13,804 bases of DNA, taken from WS-11 sp035275545. Lineage in GTDB: Bacteria; Eisenbacteria; RBG-16-71-46. Position 1 is the first letter of the stretch. Each line of letters starts with the position of its first letter. The notes beneath the pieces are model-generated. The model was not told the origin of the DNA and ran no database searches. It was given only the letters and a program-made list of their open reading frames with translations. A program made the translations under genes and the position numbers. Positions 1 to 6,085 of this stretch are shown here, in pieces. The stretch lies in the NCBI GenBank assembly GCA_035275545.1, contig DATEMP010000276.1:1-13804 (forward strand), in the 5' to 3' direction.

Positions 1-767
1 GGCAGGGTCACTTCGTGTCCCATGGACTTGGCCTCCACCCCCTGATGGTAAGGGACCAGCGGCGTCTCGTCCTTGCCCCAGGCTGCCTCTTTCAGCTGAG
101 GACCGATGATCCCGAACGCCGCCTGGAGCGCCGCCTCGGGCGCGCGGGCGAGATCGCCGACCGTCATGATCGCCATCGACTGCATGCGCGCGCCGAGCTG
201 CGGGCCCACGCCCCACATCGCCTGCACCTCGCGCGGCCAGAACGCGCGGCGGAACGCCTCCTCGTCGAGCACCGTGAGCCCGCTGGGCTTCTCGAGCCCG
301 GCGCCCATCTTGGCAATCAGCTTGTTGGGCCCGACCCCGATCGACGCGGAGAGCCCGAACGTCTCGGCGATCCGCCGCTGCAGATCGCGCGCGATCGTTT
401 CCGCTTCGGCGAGCGTTCCTCCCGCCCGGCCCACGGCGAGGAACGCCTCGTCGACGCTGAACGGCTCGACGTCGGGCGTGATGGTGAGATAAAGCTGGAG
501 CAGGGCGAGCGAGATCCCCACGTACTTCTCGGGATCGCCCTCCACGTAGTGGGCCTCGGGGCAGAGCCGCCGCGCCTCCTGGAGCGGCATGCCGGCGCGC
601 ACCCCGGCGGGCCGCGCTTCGTAGGAGGCCGCGGTCACCACGCCGCGCCGCCCGGGATCCCCGCACACGATCACCGGCTGCCCGCGCAGGTGCGGATGGT
701 GCGCCTGCTCGACCGAGGCGAAGAACGCGTCCATGTCGACCAGCAGGATCACGCGCGGAGCGCTCAC
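1..767 (-). CDS. dinB: DNA polymerase IV (Y-family translesion polymerase), C-terminus cut by window edge
   Basis: Error-prone Y-family DNA polymerase that copies past damaged template bases. I translated the minus strand directly. The N-terminus has the palm motif VDMDAFFASVEQ with catalytic D11, and the second acidic motif PFSVDEAFL supplies D106 and E107. The fingers motif RGVVTAASYEAR and a helix-hairpin-helix region (WGVGPQLGARM) follow. The frame then runs into the start of the little-finger domain (KSMGHEVTLP) and leaves the window, with 255 codons seen of the roughly 350 to 400 usual for the family. The start is GTG at 767, whose bases overlap the TGA of the upstream DUF6504-like gene (GTGA), so the two are translationally coupled. 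The next in-frame ATG, at 734, falls after the catalytic D11 and would remove it. A LexA-like box upstream of the pair suggests SOS control. Confidence 0.95.
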   Translation of the reverse strand, partial: MSAPRVILLVDMDAFFASVEQAHHPHLRGQPVIVCGDPGRRGVVTAASYEARPAGVRAGMPLQEARRLCPEAHYVEGDPEKYVGISLALLQLYLTITPDVEPFSVDEAFLAVGRAGGTLAEAETIARDLQRRIAETFGLSASIGVGPNKLIAKMGAGLEKPSGLTVLDEEAFRRAFWPREVQAMWGVGPQLGARMQSMAIMTVGDLARAPEAALQAAFGIIGPQLKEAAWGKDETPLVPYHQGVEAKSMGHEVTL

Positions 768-1018
768 GAAGCGCTCCACGCCCGGCTCAGGATCCAGCGC
801 GGCACGCGCGGGTCGTAACACAGCTCGTAGGTGTCCGAACCGTGGCTCTCGACCGAGAAATACCGCAGCACCGCGCTCCCTTCCCGGCGCTTCCACTCAC
901 CCGTCACCCGGCGCACGCGGATCACCCGCCCCTGCCAGCGAAAGCGCAGCGGCTGCACGCGCCCATCGACGAACGCCGTGAGCACGTCGACGGGATCGCT
1001 CAGCGACTCGAAGGTCAT
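764..1018 (-). CDS. DUF6504-like small protein coupled to dinB
   Basis: An 84-residue soluble protein with no signal peptide or membrane segment. It is rich in Trp, Arg and Tyr. Its layout of a short acidic lead-in, the segment PLRFRWQGRVIRVRRV, then EW, then RYFSVE, then YELCYDP and WILSRAWS resembles the DUF6504 family, which I recall as a small protein often encoded next to Y-family polymerase genes. No biochemical function is established to my knowledge. The start chosen is ATG at 1018, with AGGA just upstream. The frame is open to 1072, but the extra 18 residues look random and would span the LexA-like box. Its stop overlaps the dinB GTG start by 4 nt. A role as a polymerase or mutasome accessory factor is inference from position only. 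Confidence 0.75.
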   Translation of the reverse strand: MTFESLSDPVDVLTAFVDGRVQPLRFRWQGRVIRVRRVTGEWKRREGSAVLRYFSVESHGSDTYELCYDPRVPRWILSRAWSAS

Positions 1019-1037
1019 GGTCCTGGCACCGGAACCC

Positions 1038-1066
1038 AACCTAGTGCACGGATGTGCACCGGACAA
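1038..1066 (-). promoter_or_regulatory. Candidate promoter for the DUF6504-dinB unit
   Basis: Read on the minus strand, TTGTCC (1066 to 1061) and TAGGTT (1043 to 1038) are separated by exactly 17 nt. Each is only a partial match to the sigma70 consensus (4/6 and 3/6). The LexA-like palindrome lies entirely inside the spacer, which is a typical place for a repressor site. The predicted transcript would start about a dozen bases before the ATG at 1018. This is a tentative call. Confidence 0.35.
1045..1058. promoter_or_regulatory. Candidate LexA operator (SOS box)
   Basis: The site reads TGCAC GGAT GTGCA, a perfect 5+5 palindrome with a 4-base spacer. It sits within a larger pattern of two GTGCAC hexamers (1044-1049 and 1054-1059) exactly 10 bp apart. 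It matches the TGCNC-N4-GTGCA LexA-binding pattern that I recall being reported for Fibrobacter succinogenes. It lies 27 bp upstream of the first gene of a dinB unit, a classic SOS target. The match and the position are seen directly; binding by LexA is inference. Confidence 0.65.
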
Positions 1067-1082
1067 GCCCAAAAAAGCCGGG

Positions 1083-1385
1083 CTAAGTCCGCATGCATTG
1101 GGCGACGAAAAGCGCGATCAGGGTCCCTGTGACACCCAGGGCGATCAGCCGGCGGAGCCATCGGGAGCCCGTCGAGGAGCCCTTGGCGACCGGCTCGAGG
1201 GCGACCGCCACCTGGGCAGTCATGACCGCCTCGGCGATGCTGCGCGCCGCCGCGCCCGGGACGTGCACCTCGGTGCCGCAGTAGAGGCAGCGGCCCGCCT
1301 TGAGCACCGACAACGGCCGGTGGCAATGGGGGCAGGTGGCCTTGGGATCCGGCCGGGCAGGGGTCGGGACCGCGCGTATTCCCAT
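1083..1385 (-). CDS. Small zinc-ribbon protein with C-terminal membrane anchor, function unknown
   Basis: A 100-residue protein with two parts. Residues 18 to 36 form a zinc ribbon of two CxxC pairs (CPHC and CLYC) separated by 11 residues. Residues 79 to 95 form one hydrophobic helix (IALGVTGTLIALFVAQ) near the very C-terminus, flanked on the N-side by WLRR, so the zinc ribbon probably faces the cytoplasm (tail-anchored or N-in). Between them is an Ala/Val-rich linker. It follows ccmF by 36 nt, in the place where ccmG or ccmH would often be found, but it is neither a thioredoxin nor a CcmH: the fold signature and topology are wrong. It could be the last gene of the ccm operon or simply co-transcribed. 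I do not recognise a named family. Confidence 0.7.
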   Translation of the reverse strand: MGIRAVPTPARPDPKATCPHCHRPLSVLKAGRCLYCGTEVHVPGAAARSIAEAVMTAQVAVALEPVAKGSSTGSRWLRRLIALGVTGTLIALFVAQCMRT

Positions 1386-1421
1386 CCCGCGAATATCGGC
1401 CCGGCGGGAAAAGCGCTTGAG

Positions 1422-3620
1422 TCAGGCCGCGGGGGCGGCGGGCGCGCTCCGCTTGAGGTCCAGGACCCGGCGCAGCACGCTCAGGAAGGCGCTCCCCAGC
1501 ATGATCACCGCACCCGCCCACACCAGGTTGATGAGCGGCTTGGTGCTCACCTCGACCGCCAGCACCGACGCCGAGGCGGTGCGCCCCATGCCCGGCACCT
1601 CGATCGCCACGCGCCCGGTGTTGGGATCCACCGAGACGATCTGCACCGACCCGCCCCCGGGCAGGTAGTCGGGGATGCTGTTCGGGATGCCGCTCTGCAT
1701 GTTCATCTCGAGCACCGGCCGCACCGGCACGGTGCGCCCGCCGATCTCGACCCGCATGCGCGCCGCGACCCGCACCAGGTCGGTCCCCATCTGGCGGTCG
1801 AAGTCGACGAACGTGTAGTGCACCTGGCCGATCTGCTTGGTCTCGCCCTTCTCGAACCACACGCCCCGGCCGCCCTCATCCTCCCCGGCCACGTCGAGCG
1901 GGGAGATGTAGATGTCGTGGGTGAGGAACCGCTCGATGTGCGGCTTCTTCATGTAGCCCTGGTTGAACTCGCTCCAGAACATGTAGGGGCTGGCCTCGAA
2001 GCGACGCTCGGGCGCGTTCACGGCGATCAGCGCGTGGTCCTTGCCCTCGCGGTCCTGGCGCATGCCCTCGAACTTGAGGCGGTAGCCGAGTGCGGCACGC
2101 TCCTGGCCCTCGGGGAGCTGGACCTGCGCCGAGCGCCCGTAGTTGGACGAGGCGATGATCCCGATCAGCAGCACCGCGGCCCCGAGGTGCCCGAGGAAGG
2201 CGACCCCGTGCTTCCATCCCGCCCGGAACCCGCGGATGGTGACCACGAGATTCGCCGCCAGCGCGAACCCCGCGCCGAACAGCACCGCCATCGGCATCGG
2301 CTCGCGCACCCCGACCGCGACCGCGCCCAGGGTGATGACCAGCGCGGCGATCAGCGCCGGGAACGCCGCCTTGAGGAACGGCTGGGTCTCCTGCTTGCGC
2401 CAGCGCATGAGCGGCGCCACGCCCAGCAGCAGCCCCATCGCGATCGCGAGCGGCGCGTTCACCAGGTTGTAGTACGAGGTCTGCACGTTGGAGGGCGGCC
2501 CGAACAGCCGGGTGATGAGCGGCGCGCTCATGCCCACCGCGGTGAGCGCGCACATCAGCATGAACACCAGCTGGCCGAGCCACATCATGGACTCGCGCGA
2601 GAAGCTGCCGAGCGGCGCGACCGGGCCGGGGATGTCGCGGATCCGCATCAGCAGGCCTCCGTAGCCCACGATCAAGATCAGGAACAGGAACGAGAGCAGG
2701 AATCCGTTGAGGCCCAGGTTGACGAACGAGTGGACCGAGAAGTCCGCGAGCACGCCACTGCGGGTGAGGAACGAGGCGTAGAGCACCAGGACGTACGAGG
2801 TGACGGCGAGGAAGAAGTTGGTGCGCCGGAGGCTCCCGGTGACGCGCTGCACCAGGAGCCCGTGCAGGAGCGCGATGTTCGAGAGCCAGGGGATCAGCGA
2901 GCCGTTCTCGACCGGGTCCCAGCCCCAGTAGCCGCCCCAGCCCAGCACCTTGTAGGCCCACACGCCGCCCATGATGAATCCGGTGGCGAGGATCGCGACC
3001 GAGAACACACACCAGGGCAGCACCACCTTGACCCAGCCGTCGTAGTCGCGGCGCACCAGGGCGGCCATCGCGATCGCGAACGGCACCACCAGCGACGAGA
3101 ACCCGGTGAACAGGACCGGCGGGTGGATCGTCATCCACGGGTCCTGGAGCAGGGGGTTCAGCCCCTGGCCGTCGAGCGGCACCCGGCCGCCCGGGAAGGT
3201 GAGGAACGGGCCGCGCATGACCGTGACCAGGGCGAGCATCACCAGCGGCAGGTTGAGGAACACCATCGCCGGCGCGGTGAGCGTGTGCTTGAGCCGCATG
3301 AGCACGAGCCCGAGCGTGCAGGTGACCAGTGCCCACAGGAGGAAGGTCCCCTCCTGCCCGCCCCAGAACGCGGCGTACACGTAGCGCGGCGGCATGGCGC
3401 GCGAGGAGTACGAGGCCACGTACTGGAACTGGAACTGGTGGTTGAAGAGGATCCACCAGAGGAACCCGGTCGCTCCCGCGAGCGCCGCCCACTGGACGCG
3501 GTAGGCGATCCGCGCCGGGCGCCACGCGCCCGCGCGGCCGCCGGCCGCGGCCATGAAGGCGAGGCCGGCCACCAGCGAGGCGAGGAACGCGATCCAGGAG
3601 AGGATCTGTCCCAGGTTCAA
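1422..3620 (-). CDS. ccmF: Cytochrome c heme lyase subunit CcmF
   Basis: Polytopic membrane protein that receives heme from holo-CcmE and attaches it to apocytochrome c outside the membrane. The WWD domain (WGGYWGWDPVEN, residues 228-239) binds heme in the family. All four family histidines are present in context: H166 (IHPPVLF), H253 (ALLHG), H297 (SVHSFVNLG) and H478 (FLGHLG). FWGGQEG (about 85-91) is another family hallmark. A large periplasmic domain occupies roughly residues 495 to 700, and a last transmembrane helix lies near the C-terminus. At 732 residues it is slightly longer than typical CcmF (about 650). The start chosen is TTG at 3620, overlapping the ccmE TGA by 4 nt, with GGGAAG upstream. 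It gives an N-terminus that begins directly with the first membrane helix. A GTG at 3668 would add 16 residues. Confidence 0.95.
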   Translation of the reverse strand: MNLGQILSWIAFLASLVAGLAFMAAAGGRAGAWRPARIAYRVQWAALAGATGFLWWILFNHQFQFQYVASYSSRAMPPRYVYAAFWGGQEGTFLLWALVTCTLGLVLMRLKHTLTAPAMVFLNLPLVMLALVTVMRGPFLTFPGGRVPLDGQGLNPLLQDPWMTIHPPVLFTGFSSLVVPFAIAMAALVRRDYDGWVKVVLPWCVFSVAILATGFIMGGVWAYKVLGWGGYWGWDPVENGSLIPWLSNIALLHGLLVQRVTGSLRRTNFFLAVTSYVLVLYASFLTRSGVLADFSVHSFVNLGLNGFLLSFLFLILIVGYGGLLMRIRDIPGPVAPLGSFSRESMMWLGQLVFMLMCALTAVGMSAPLITRLFGPPSNVQTSYYNLVNAPLAIAMGLLLGVAPLMRWRKQETQPFLKAAFPALIAALVITLGAVAVGVREPMPMAVLFGAGFALAANLVVTIRGFRAGWKHGVAFLGHLGAAVLLIGIIASSNYGRSAQVQLPEGQERAALGYRLKFEGMRQDREGKDHALIAVNAPERRFEASPYMFWSEFNQGYMKKPHIERFLTHDIYISPLDVAGEDEGGRGVWFEKGETKQIGQVHYTFVDFDRQMGTDLVRVAARMRVEIGGRTVPVRPVLEMNMQSGIPNSIPDYLPGGGSVQIVSVDPNTGRVAIEVPGMGRTASASVLAVEVSTKPLINLVWAGAVIMLGSAFLSVLRRVLDLKRSAPAAPAA

Positions 3621-4003
3621 GAGGTTCTTCCCGCCTTCTCCGCTTCCGCCTGGTATTTGGAGGGGCACTTCACCAGGAGCTGCTCGGCAGTGAACTTGCC
3701 GTCGTGATAGCGGCCGATCGCCACGATCGAGGTGGCCTGATCGAAGTTGCCGGGAATCACGCCGTGGTACTCGATGGGCAACACTTCGCCCTTGGCGTCG
3801 CGCAGGCGGAAGCTCAGGAACTGCTCGGTTTCCTTCATGACGTACTGCTTGTCCGCGAGCACGCCGTTGACCTGCACCAGGCCCGGTGACCGCCGCGCCT
3901 CGGCGAACGAGATGTAGGGCGTCACGGTCTTGTTGAAGCTCGTGACCCCGACCGCCACCGACGCGATCACCAGCGCCAGCGCCAGAAGCAACTTGAGGTT
4001 CAT
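3617..4003 (-). CDS. ccmE: Periplasmic heme chaperone CcmE, CxxxY (C-type) variant
   Basis: Membrane-anchored heme chaperone that carries heme from the CcmABCD complex to CcmF. It is 128 residues, shorter than E. coli CcmE (about 159). There is one N-terminal membrane anchor (about residues 4-22), followed by an OB-fold beta domain (VQVNGVLADKQYV, LSFRLRDAKGEVLPIEYHG, SIVAIGRYHDGKFTAEQLLVK). In canonical CcmE a His in an HxxxY motif binds heme covalently. Here the motif is C113-P-S-K-Y117 at the same place, right after the last strand. This is the cysteine-type CcmE known from Desulfovibrio and archaea (System I*), which typically occurs without CcmH. The ATG at 4003 has GGAG 7 nt upstream and overlaps the ccmD stop (ATGA). 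The short C-terminal tail after Y117 is charged and ends by overlapping the ccmF start. Confidence 0.93.
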   Translation of the reverse strand: MNLKLLLALALVIASVAVGVTSFNKTVTPYISFAEARRSPGLVQVNGVLADKQYVMKETEQFLSFRLRDAKGEVLPIEYHGVIPGNFDQATSIVAIGRYHDGKFTAEQLLVKCPSKYQAEAEKAGRTS

Positions 4004-4107
4004 CGTTTCTCCAGTTCGCGGATGCGGCGCTCGAGGCGCACGAGGTAGAGCCACAGCATCAGCCAGCCGAGCAGCACCACGGTGAGCACCACCGCATTCC
4101 CGGCCAC
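4000..4107 (-). CDS. ccmD: CcmD-like small membrane protein
   Basis: A 35-residue protein: one transmembrane helix (about residues 4-22, LTVVLLGWLMLWLYL) followed by a basic, heptad-like tail (RLERRIRELEKR). This matches the design of CcmD, the small subunit that helps release holo-CcmE from CcmC and CcmAB. It sits exactly between ccmC and ccmE, and its stop overlaps the ccmE ATG by 4 nt. The start is GTG at 4107, chosen for the strong Shine-Dalgarno GGGGAGG 6 nt upstream. A CTG at 4140 overlapping the ccmC stop would give a 46-residue form with a longer Ala-rich lead. The sequence itself is too short for strong homology, so the call rests on position plus topology. Confidence 0.8.
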   Translation of the reverse strand: MAGNAVVLTVVLLGWLMLWLYLVRLERRIRELEKR

Positions 4108-4113
4108 AGCATA

Positions 4114-4120
4114 CCTCCCC
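4114..4120 (-). promoter_or_regulatory. Shine-Dalgarno that sets the ccmD start
   Basis: GGGGAGG on the minus strand, 6 nt before GTG at 4107. It is the strongest start signal between ccmC and ccmE and favours the 35-residue CcmD over the CTG-initiated 46-residue alternative. Confidence 0.6.
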
Positions 4121-4136
4121 GCGGTCTCGGCCGCGT

Positions 4137-4784
4137 TCAGGTTTCGTCCAGCCGGCTCTCGATGCGTGCAACCCGCACGCGCAGCGACTGGATCCAGAAG
4201 AACAGCCCCGTGAACCCCAACAGCATGGCAAAGAACACGATGCGGATGCGCGGGTCCATGTCCAGCTTGCCGCGCGGGTTGATGATCGGGTCGGGATGGA
4301 GCGAGAAGTAGATGCGCGGCACCACGAACATGAGGAACGGCACGCTCACGAACGCCACCGCCGAGTAGATCGCGGCGAGCCGCGCCCGCCGCGCGGGCTC
4401 GTCGATCGCGGCGCGCAGCGCCAGGTACGCGGCATAGATGAGCAACAGGAAGAAGATCGAAGTCTCGCGCGGATCCCAGTTCCAGTACGAGCCCCACATC
4501 GCCTTGGCCCACAGCGAGCCGCTCACCGTCGCCAGCACGCAGAACAAGATTCCGATCTCGCTCGCGGCCGCCGCCTGGTGGTCGTGCTCCATGCGCCGCC
4601 GCTTCAGATACAGCAGGCTGTGCACCATCGACCAGCCGAGCGCAAGCACCGTCACCCAGGCGGCGGGGATGTGCATGTAGAGCACGCGCGTAGTCTCGCC
4701 CAGCACCGGCACCAGCGGCGCCCACAGGAAGGCTGCCAGCATCCAGCCCGCGATCCAGGCGAGCAGCGCGATCCGCGCGATCAC
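4137..4784 (-). CDS. ccmC: Heme handling protein CcmC
   Basis: A 215-residue, six-helix membrane protein of the heme-handling family. It holds heme at the outer face of the membrane and loads it onto CcmE, working with CcmD and the CcmAB ABC unit. The tryptophan-rich WWD motif is WGSYWNWDPRET (residues 97-108). The two flanking heme-ligand histidines are H38 (LYMHIPAAW) and H163 (FSLHPDP), as in the family. The length is close to other CcmC proteins of this short class. The start is GTG at 4784, with a strong GGGAGGA Shine-Dalgarno 8 nt upstream, just 4 nt after the ccmB stop. The frame is open further upstream, but that part would overlap ccmB by nearly 190 nt and is not protein-like. The C-terminus carries a short charged helix (RVARIESRLDET). 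Confidence 0.95.
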   Translation of the reverse strand: MIARIALLAWIAGWMLAAFLWAPLVPVLGETTRVLYMHIPAAWVTVLALGWSMVHSLLYLKRRRMEHDHQAAAASEIGILFCVLATVSGSLWAKAMWGSYWNWDPRETSIFFLLLIYAAYLALRAAIDEPARRARLAAIYSAVAFVSVPFLMFVVPRIYFSLHPDPIINPRGKLDMDPRIRIVFFAMLLGFTGLFFWIQSLRVRVARIESRLDET

Positions 4785-4788
4785 GGTC

Positions 4789-5463
4789 TCAGTCCTCCCA
4801 CAGGTGGTCGTAGAGCACCAGGCTCGCCGCCAGGAGCGCGACCGCGTACGCCGCGAGCAGCCGTGCCTCGGCCCCGATCGGTCCGCCCACCCACTGCGAG
4901 CGCATCCCGCCCACCGCCGCCGCGAGCACCGGGAGCAGGATCGGCAGCGACACGCCCGCGAACAGGGCGCCACGGCCGCGGGTCTGCGAGATCACCGCCC
5001 CCACCAGCGTGGCGGCGGCGGCGAGCGCCACGCTCCCGAGCCCGAGCAGCGCCAGGAACGCGCCCCAGCGGGGCGGCGGCGCCGCCATGAGGGTGAGGAA
5101 GAGCGGCACCGTGACCGCCTCGATGGTGAGCAGGAACACCAGGTTGAAGAGCAGCTTGCCGAGCGCGATCGAGGTCGGCGAGGCGCTGAGCCGGAGCAGC
5201 GTGAGCGTGTGGCCTTCGACCTCGCGCACGAACGCGTGGCTCAGCGAGGCGAGCGAGGCGAACAGGAGCACGATCCACAGCAGCGCCGAGAGCAGATCGG
5301 GACGGTCGCTCATGCGCCCCACCGCGAAGCTCACGGCGGTGAGCGTCGTGATGGCGAACAGCAGGGCCGCGTTGAGGCCGTAGCGAGTGCGCCACTCGCT
5401 GCGGCACTCTTTACGCAGGATGGCCCAGACCGCGGCCGCGGAGCTCGATCCTCTGCTCGGCAA
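4789..5463 (-). CDS. ccmB: Heme exporter permease subunit CcmB
   Basis: A 224-residue, six-helix permease of the CcmAB ABC complex, which uses ATP to release holo-CcmE from CcmC. Family features are visible: the N-terminal amphipathic segment WAILRKECRSEWRTRYGLN, the helix SALLWIVLLFASLASLSHAF followed by EVEGHTLTLLRLSASP (family-typical 'E...G.L..L...P'), and GKLLFNLVFLLTIEAVTVPLF. The length equals the family norm. The start chosen is TTG at 5463, with AGGGAG about 7 nt upstream. This overlaps the end of ccmA by 53 nt, the largest overlap in the run. No ATG or GTG offers a better start before the first conserved residues, so the exact N-terminus is uncertain by up to about 18 residues. Confidence 0.92.
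   Translation of the reverse strand: MPSRGSSSAAAVWAILRKECRSEWRTRYGLNAALLFAITTLTAVSFAVGRMSDRPDLLSALLWIVLLFASLASLSHAFVREVEGHTLTLLRLSASPTSIALGKLLFNLVFLLTIEAVTVPLFLTLMAAPPPRWGAFLALLGLGSVALAAAATLVGAVISQTRGRGALFAGVSLPILLPVLAAAVGGMRSQWVGGPIGAEARLLAAYAVALLAASLVLYDHLWED
4793..4799 (-). promoter_or_regulatory. Shine-Dalgarno that sets the ccmC start
   Basis: GGGAGGA on the minus strand, lying within the last codons of ccmB and 8 nt before GTG at 4784. It decides the start of ccmC against longer open-frame alternatives. Confidence 0.6.
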
Positions 5464-6085
5464 TTCTCCACTCCCTCTCGTCGTTGGTGGCGATCAGCAC
5501 CAGCGTGGTCCGGCGCACCTCGTCGATCAGGCGCGCGAGCATCGCCCGGCCCTCGTCGTCCAGGTGTCCGCCCGGCTCGTCGAGCAGCAGCACCGGCGGG
5601 CGGTCGAGCAGGGCGAACGCCAGCCGCAGCCGCTGCTTCATCCCCGAGGAGAGCTCGCCGACGCGATCCGCGCCGCGTGCCTCGAGCCCGACGCGTGCGA
5701 GCGCCTCGCGGGCCGCGGAGGCGGGCGACGCCATCCCCCGCGCCTCGGCGACGAACGTCAGGTTCTCGGCGGCGCTCAGCTCCTCGTAGAACGCGAGCTC
5801 GGGGGTCGCGTAGCCCACCCAGCGCCGGCGCTCCGCGGGCGCCACGGTCTTCCCGGACACGGTGAGCGTGCTCTGCCCGCGGTTCGCGCGCAGCAGGCCC
5901 GAGGCGATCCGGAGCAGCGTGCTCTTGCCCGACCCGTTGGGTCCGGTGACCGCGGTGACGCCGGGCGCGGCGAGCCGGAAGCTCACCGGCTCGAGCCCGA
6001 TGCGCCGCCCGTAGCGGTGCGCCAGCTCCTGCGCCTCGAAGGTCGCGGCGTCGGCGGCGGCCGGGGCTTCGAGCACCGCGCTCAT
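5411..6085 (-). CDS. ccmA: Heme exporter ATP-binding subunit CcmA
   Basis: A 224-residue ABC ATPase, partner of CcmB. Walker A is GPNGSGKST (48-56), the signature is ELSSGMKQRL (144-153) and Walker B is PVLLLDEP (164-171). The YEELSAAENLTF stretch (100-111) is typical of CcmA-type ATPases. Two switch positions look unusual. The Q-loop region reads GYATPELAFYEEL, with no Gln at the expected place. The H-loop reads IATND, with Asn201 where His is normal. Walker A, Walker B and the signature are intact, so it is probably still an ATPase. The start is ATG at 6085, overlapping the nrnA stop (ATGA). The first 15 residues are an Ala-rich extension. It is first in the ccmABCDEF order. Confidence 0.94.
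   Translation of the reverse strand: MSAVLEAPAAADAATFEAQELAHRYGRRIGLEPVSFRLAAPGVTAVTGPNGSGKSTLLRIASGLLRANRGQSTLTVSGKTVAPAERRRWVGYATPELAFYEELSAAENLTFVAEARGMASPASAAREALARVGLEARGADRVGELSSGMKQRLRLAFALLDRPPVLLLDEPGGHLDDEGRAMLARLIDEVRRTTLVLIATNDEREWRIAEQRIELRGRGLGHPA

Noticed and set aside
1066..1085. Possible intrinsic terminator after the zinc-ribbon gene (AGCCC ... GGGCT with a T6 run).
   Set aside because: The T-run lies inside the loop of the weak 5-bp stem rather than after it, so it lacks terminator architecture.
831..3707. A 958-codon open frame on the plus strand antisense to ccmF and the zinc-ribbon gene.
   Set aside because: Its product is low-complexity (rich in Arg, His, Glu, Asp), with no domain, and it is the mirror of a real gene with every CcmF motif. 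Long antisense frames are expected at this GC content.
4000..4725. A 241-codon minus-strand frame overlapping ccmC.
   Set aside because: Only its last 35 to 46 codons (the CcmD-like part) are meaningful. The rest is ccmC in another frame.
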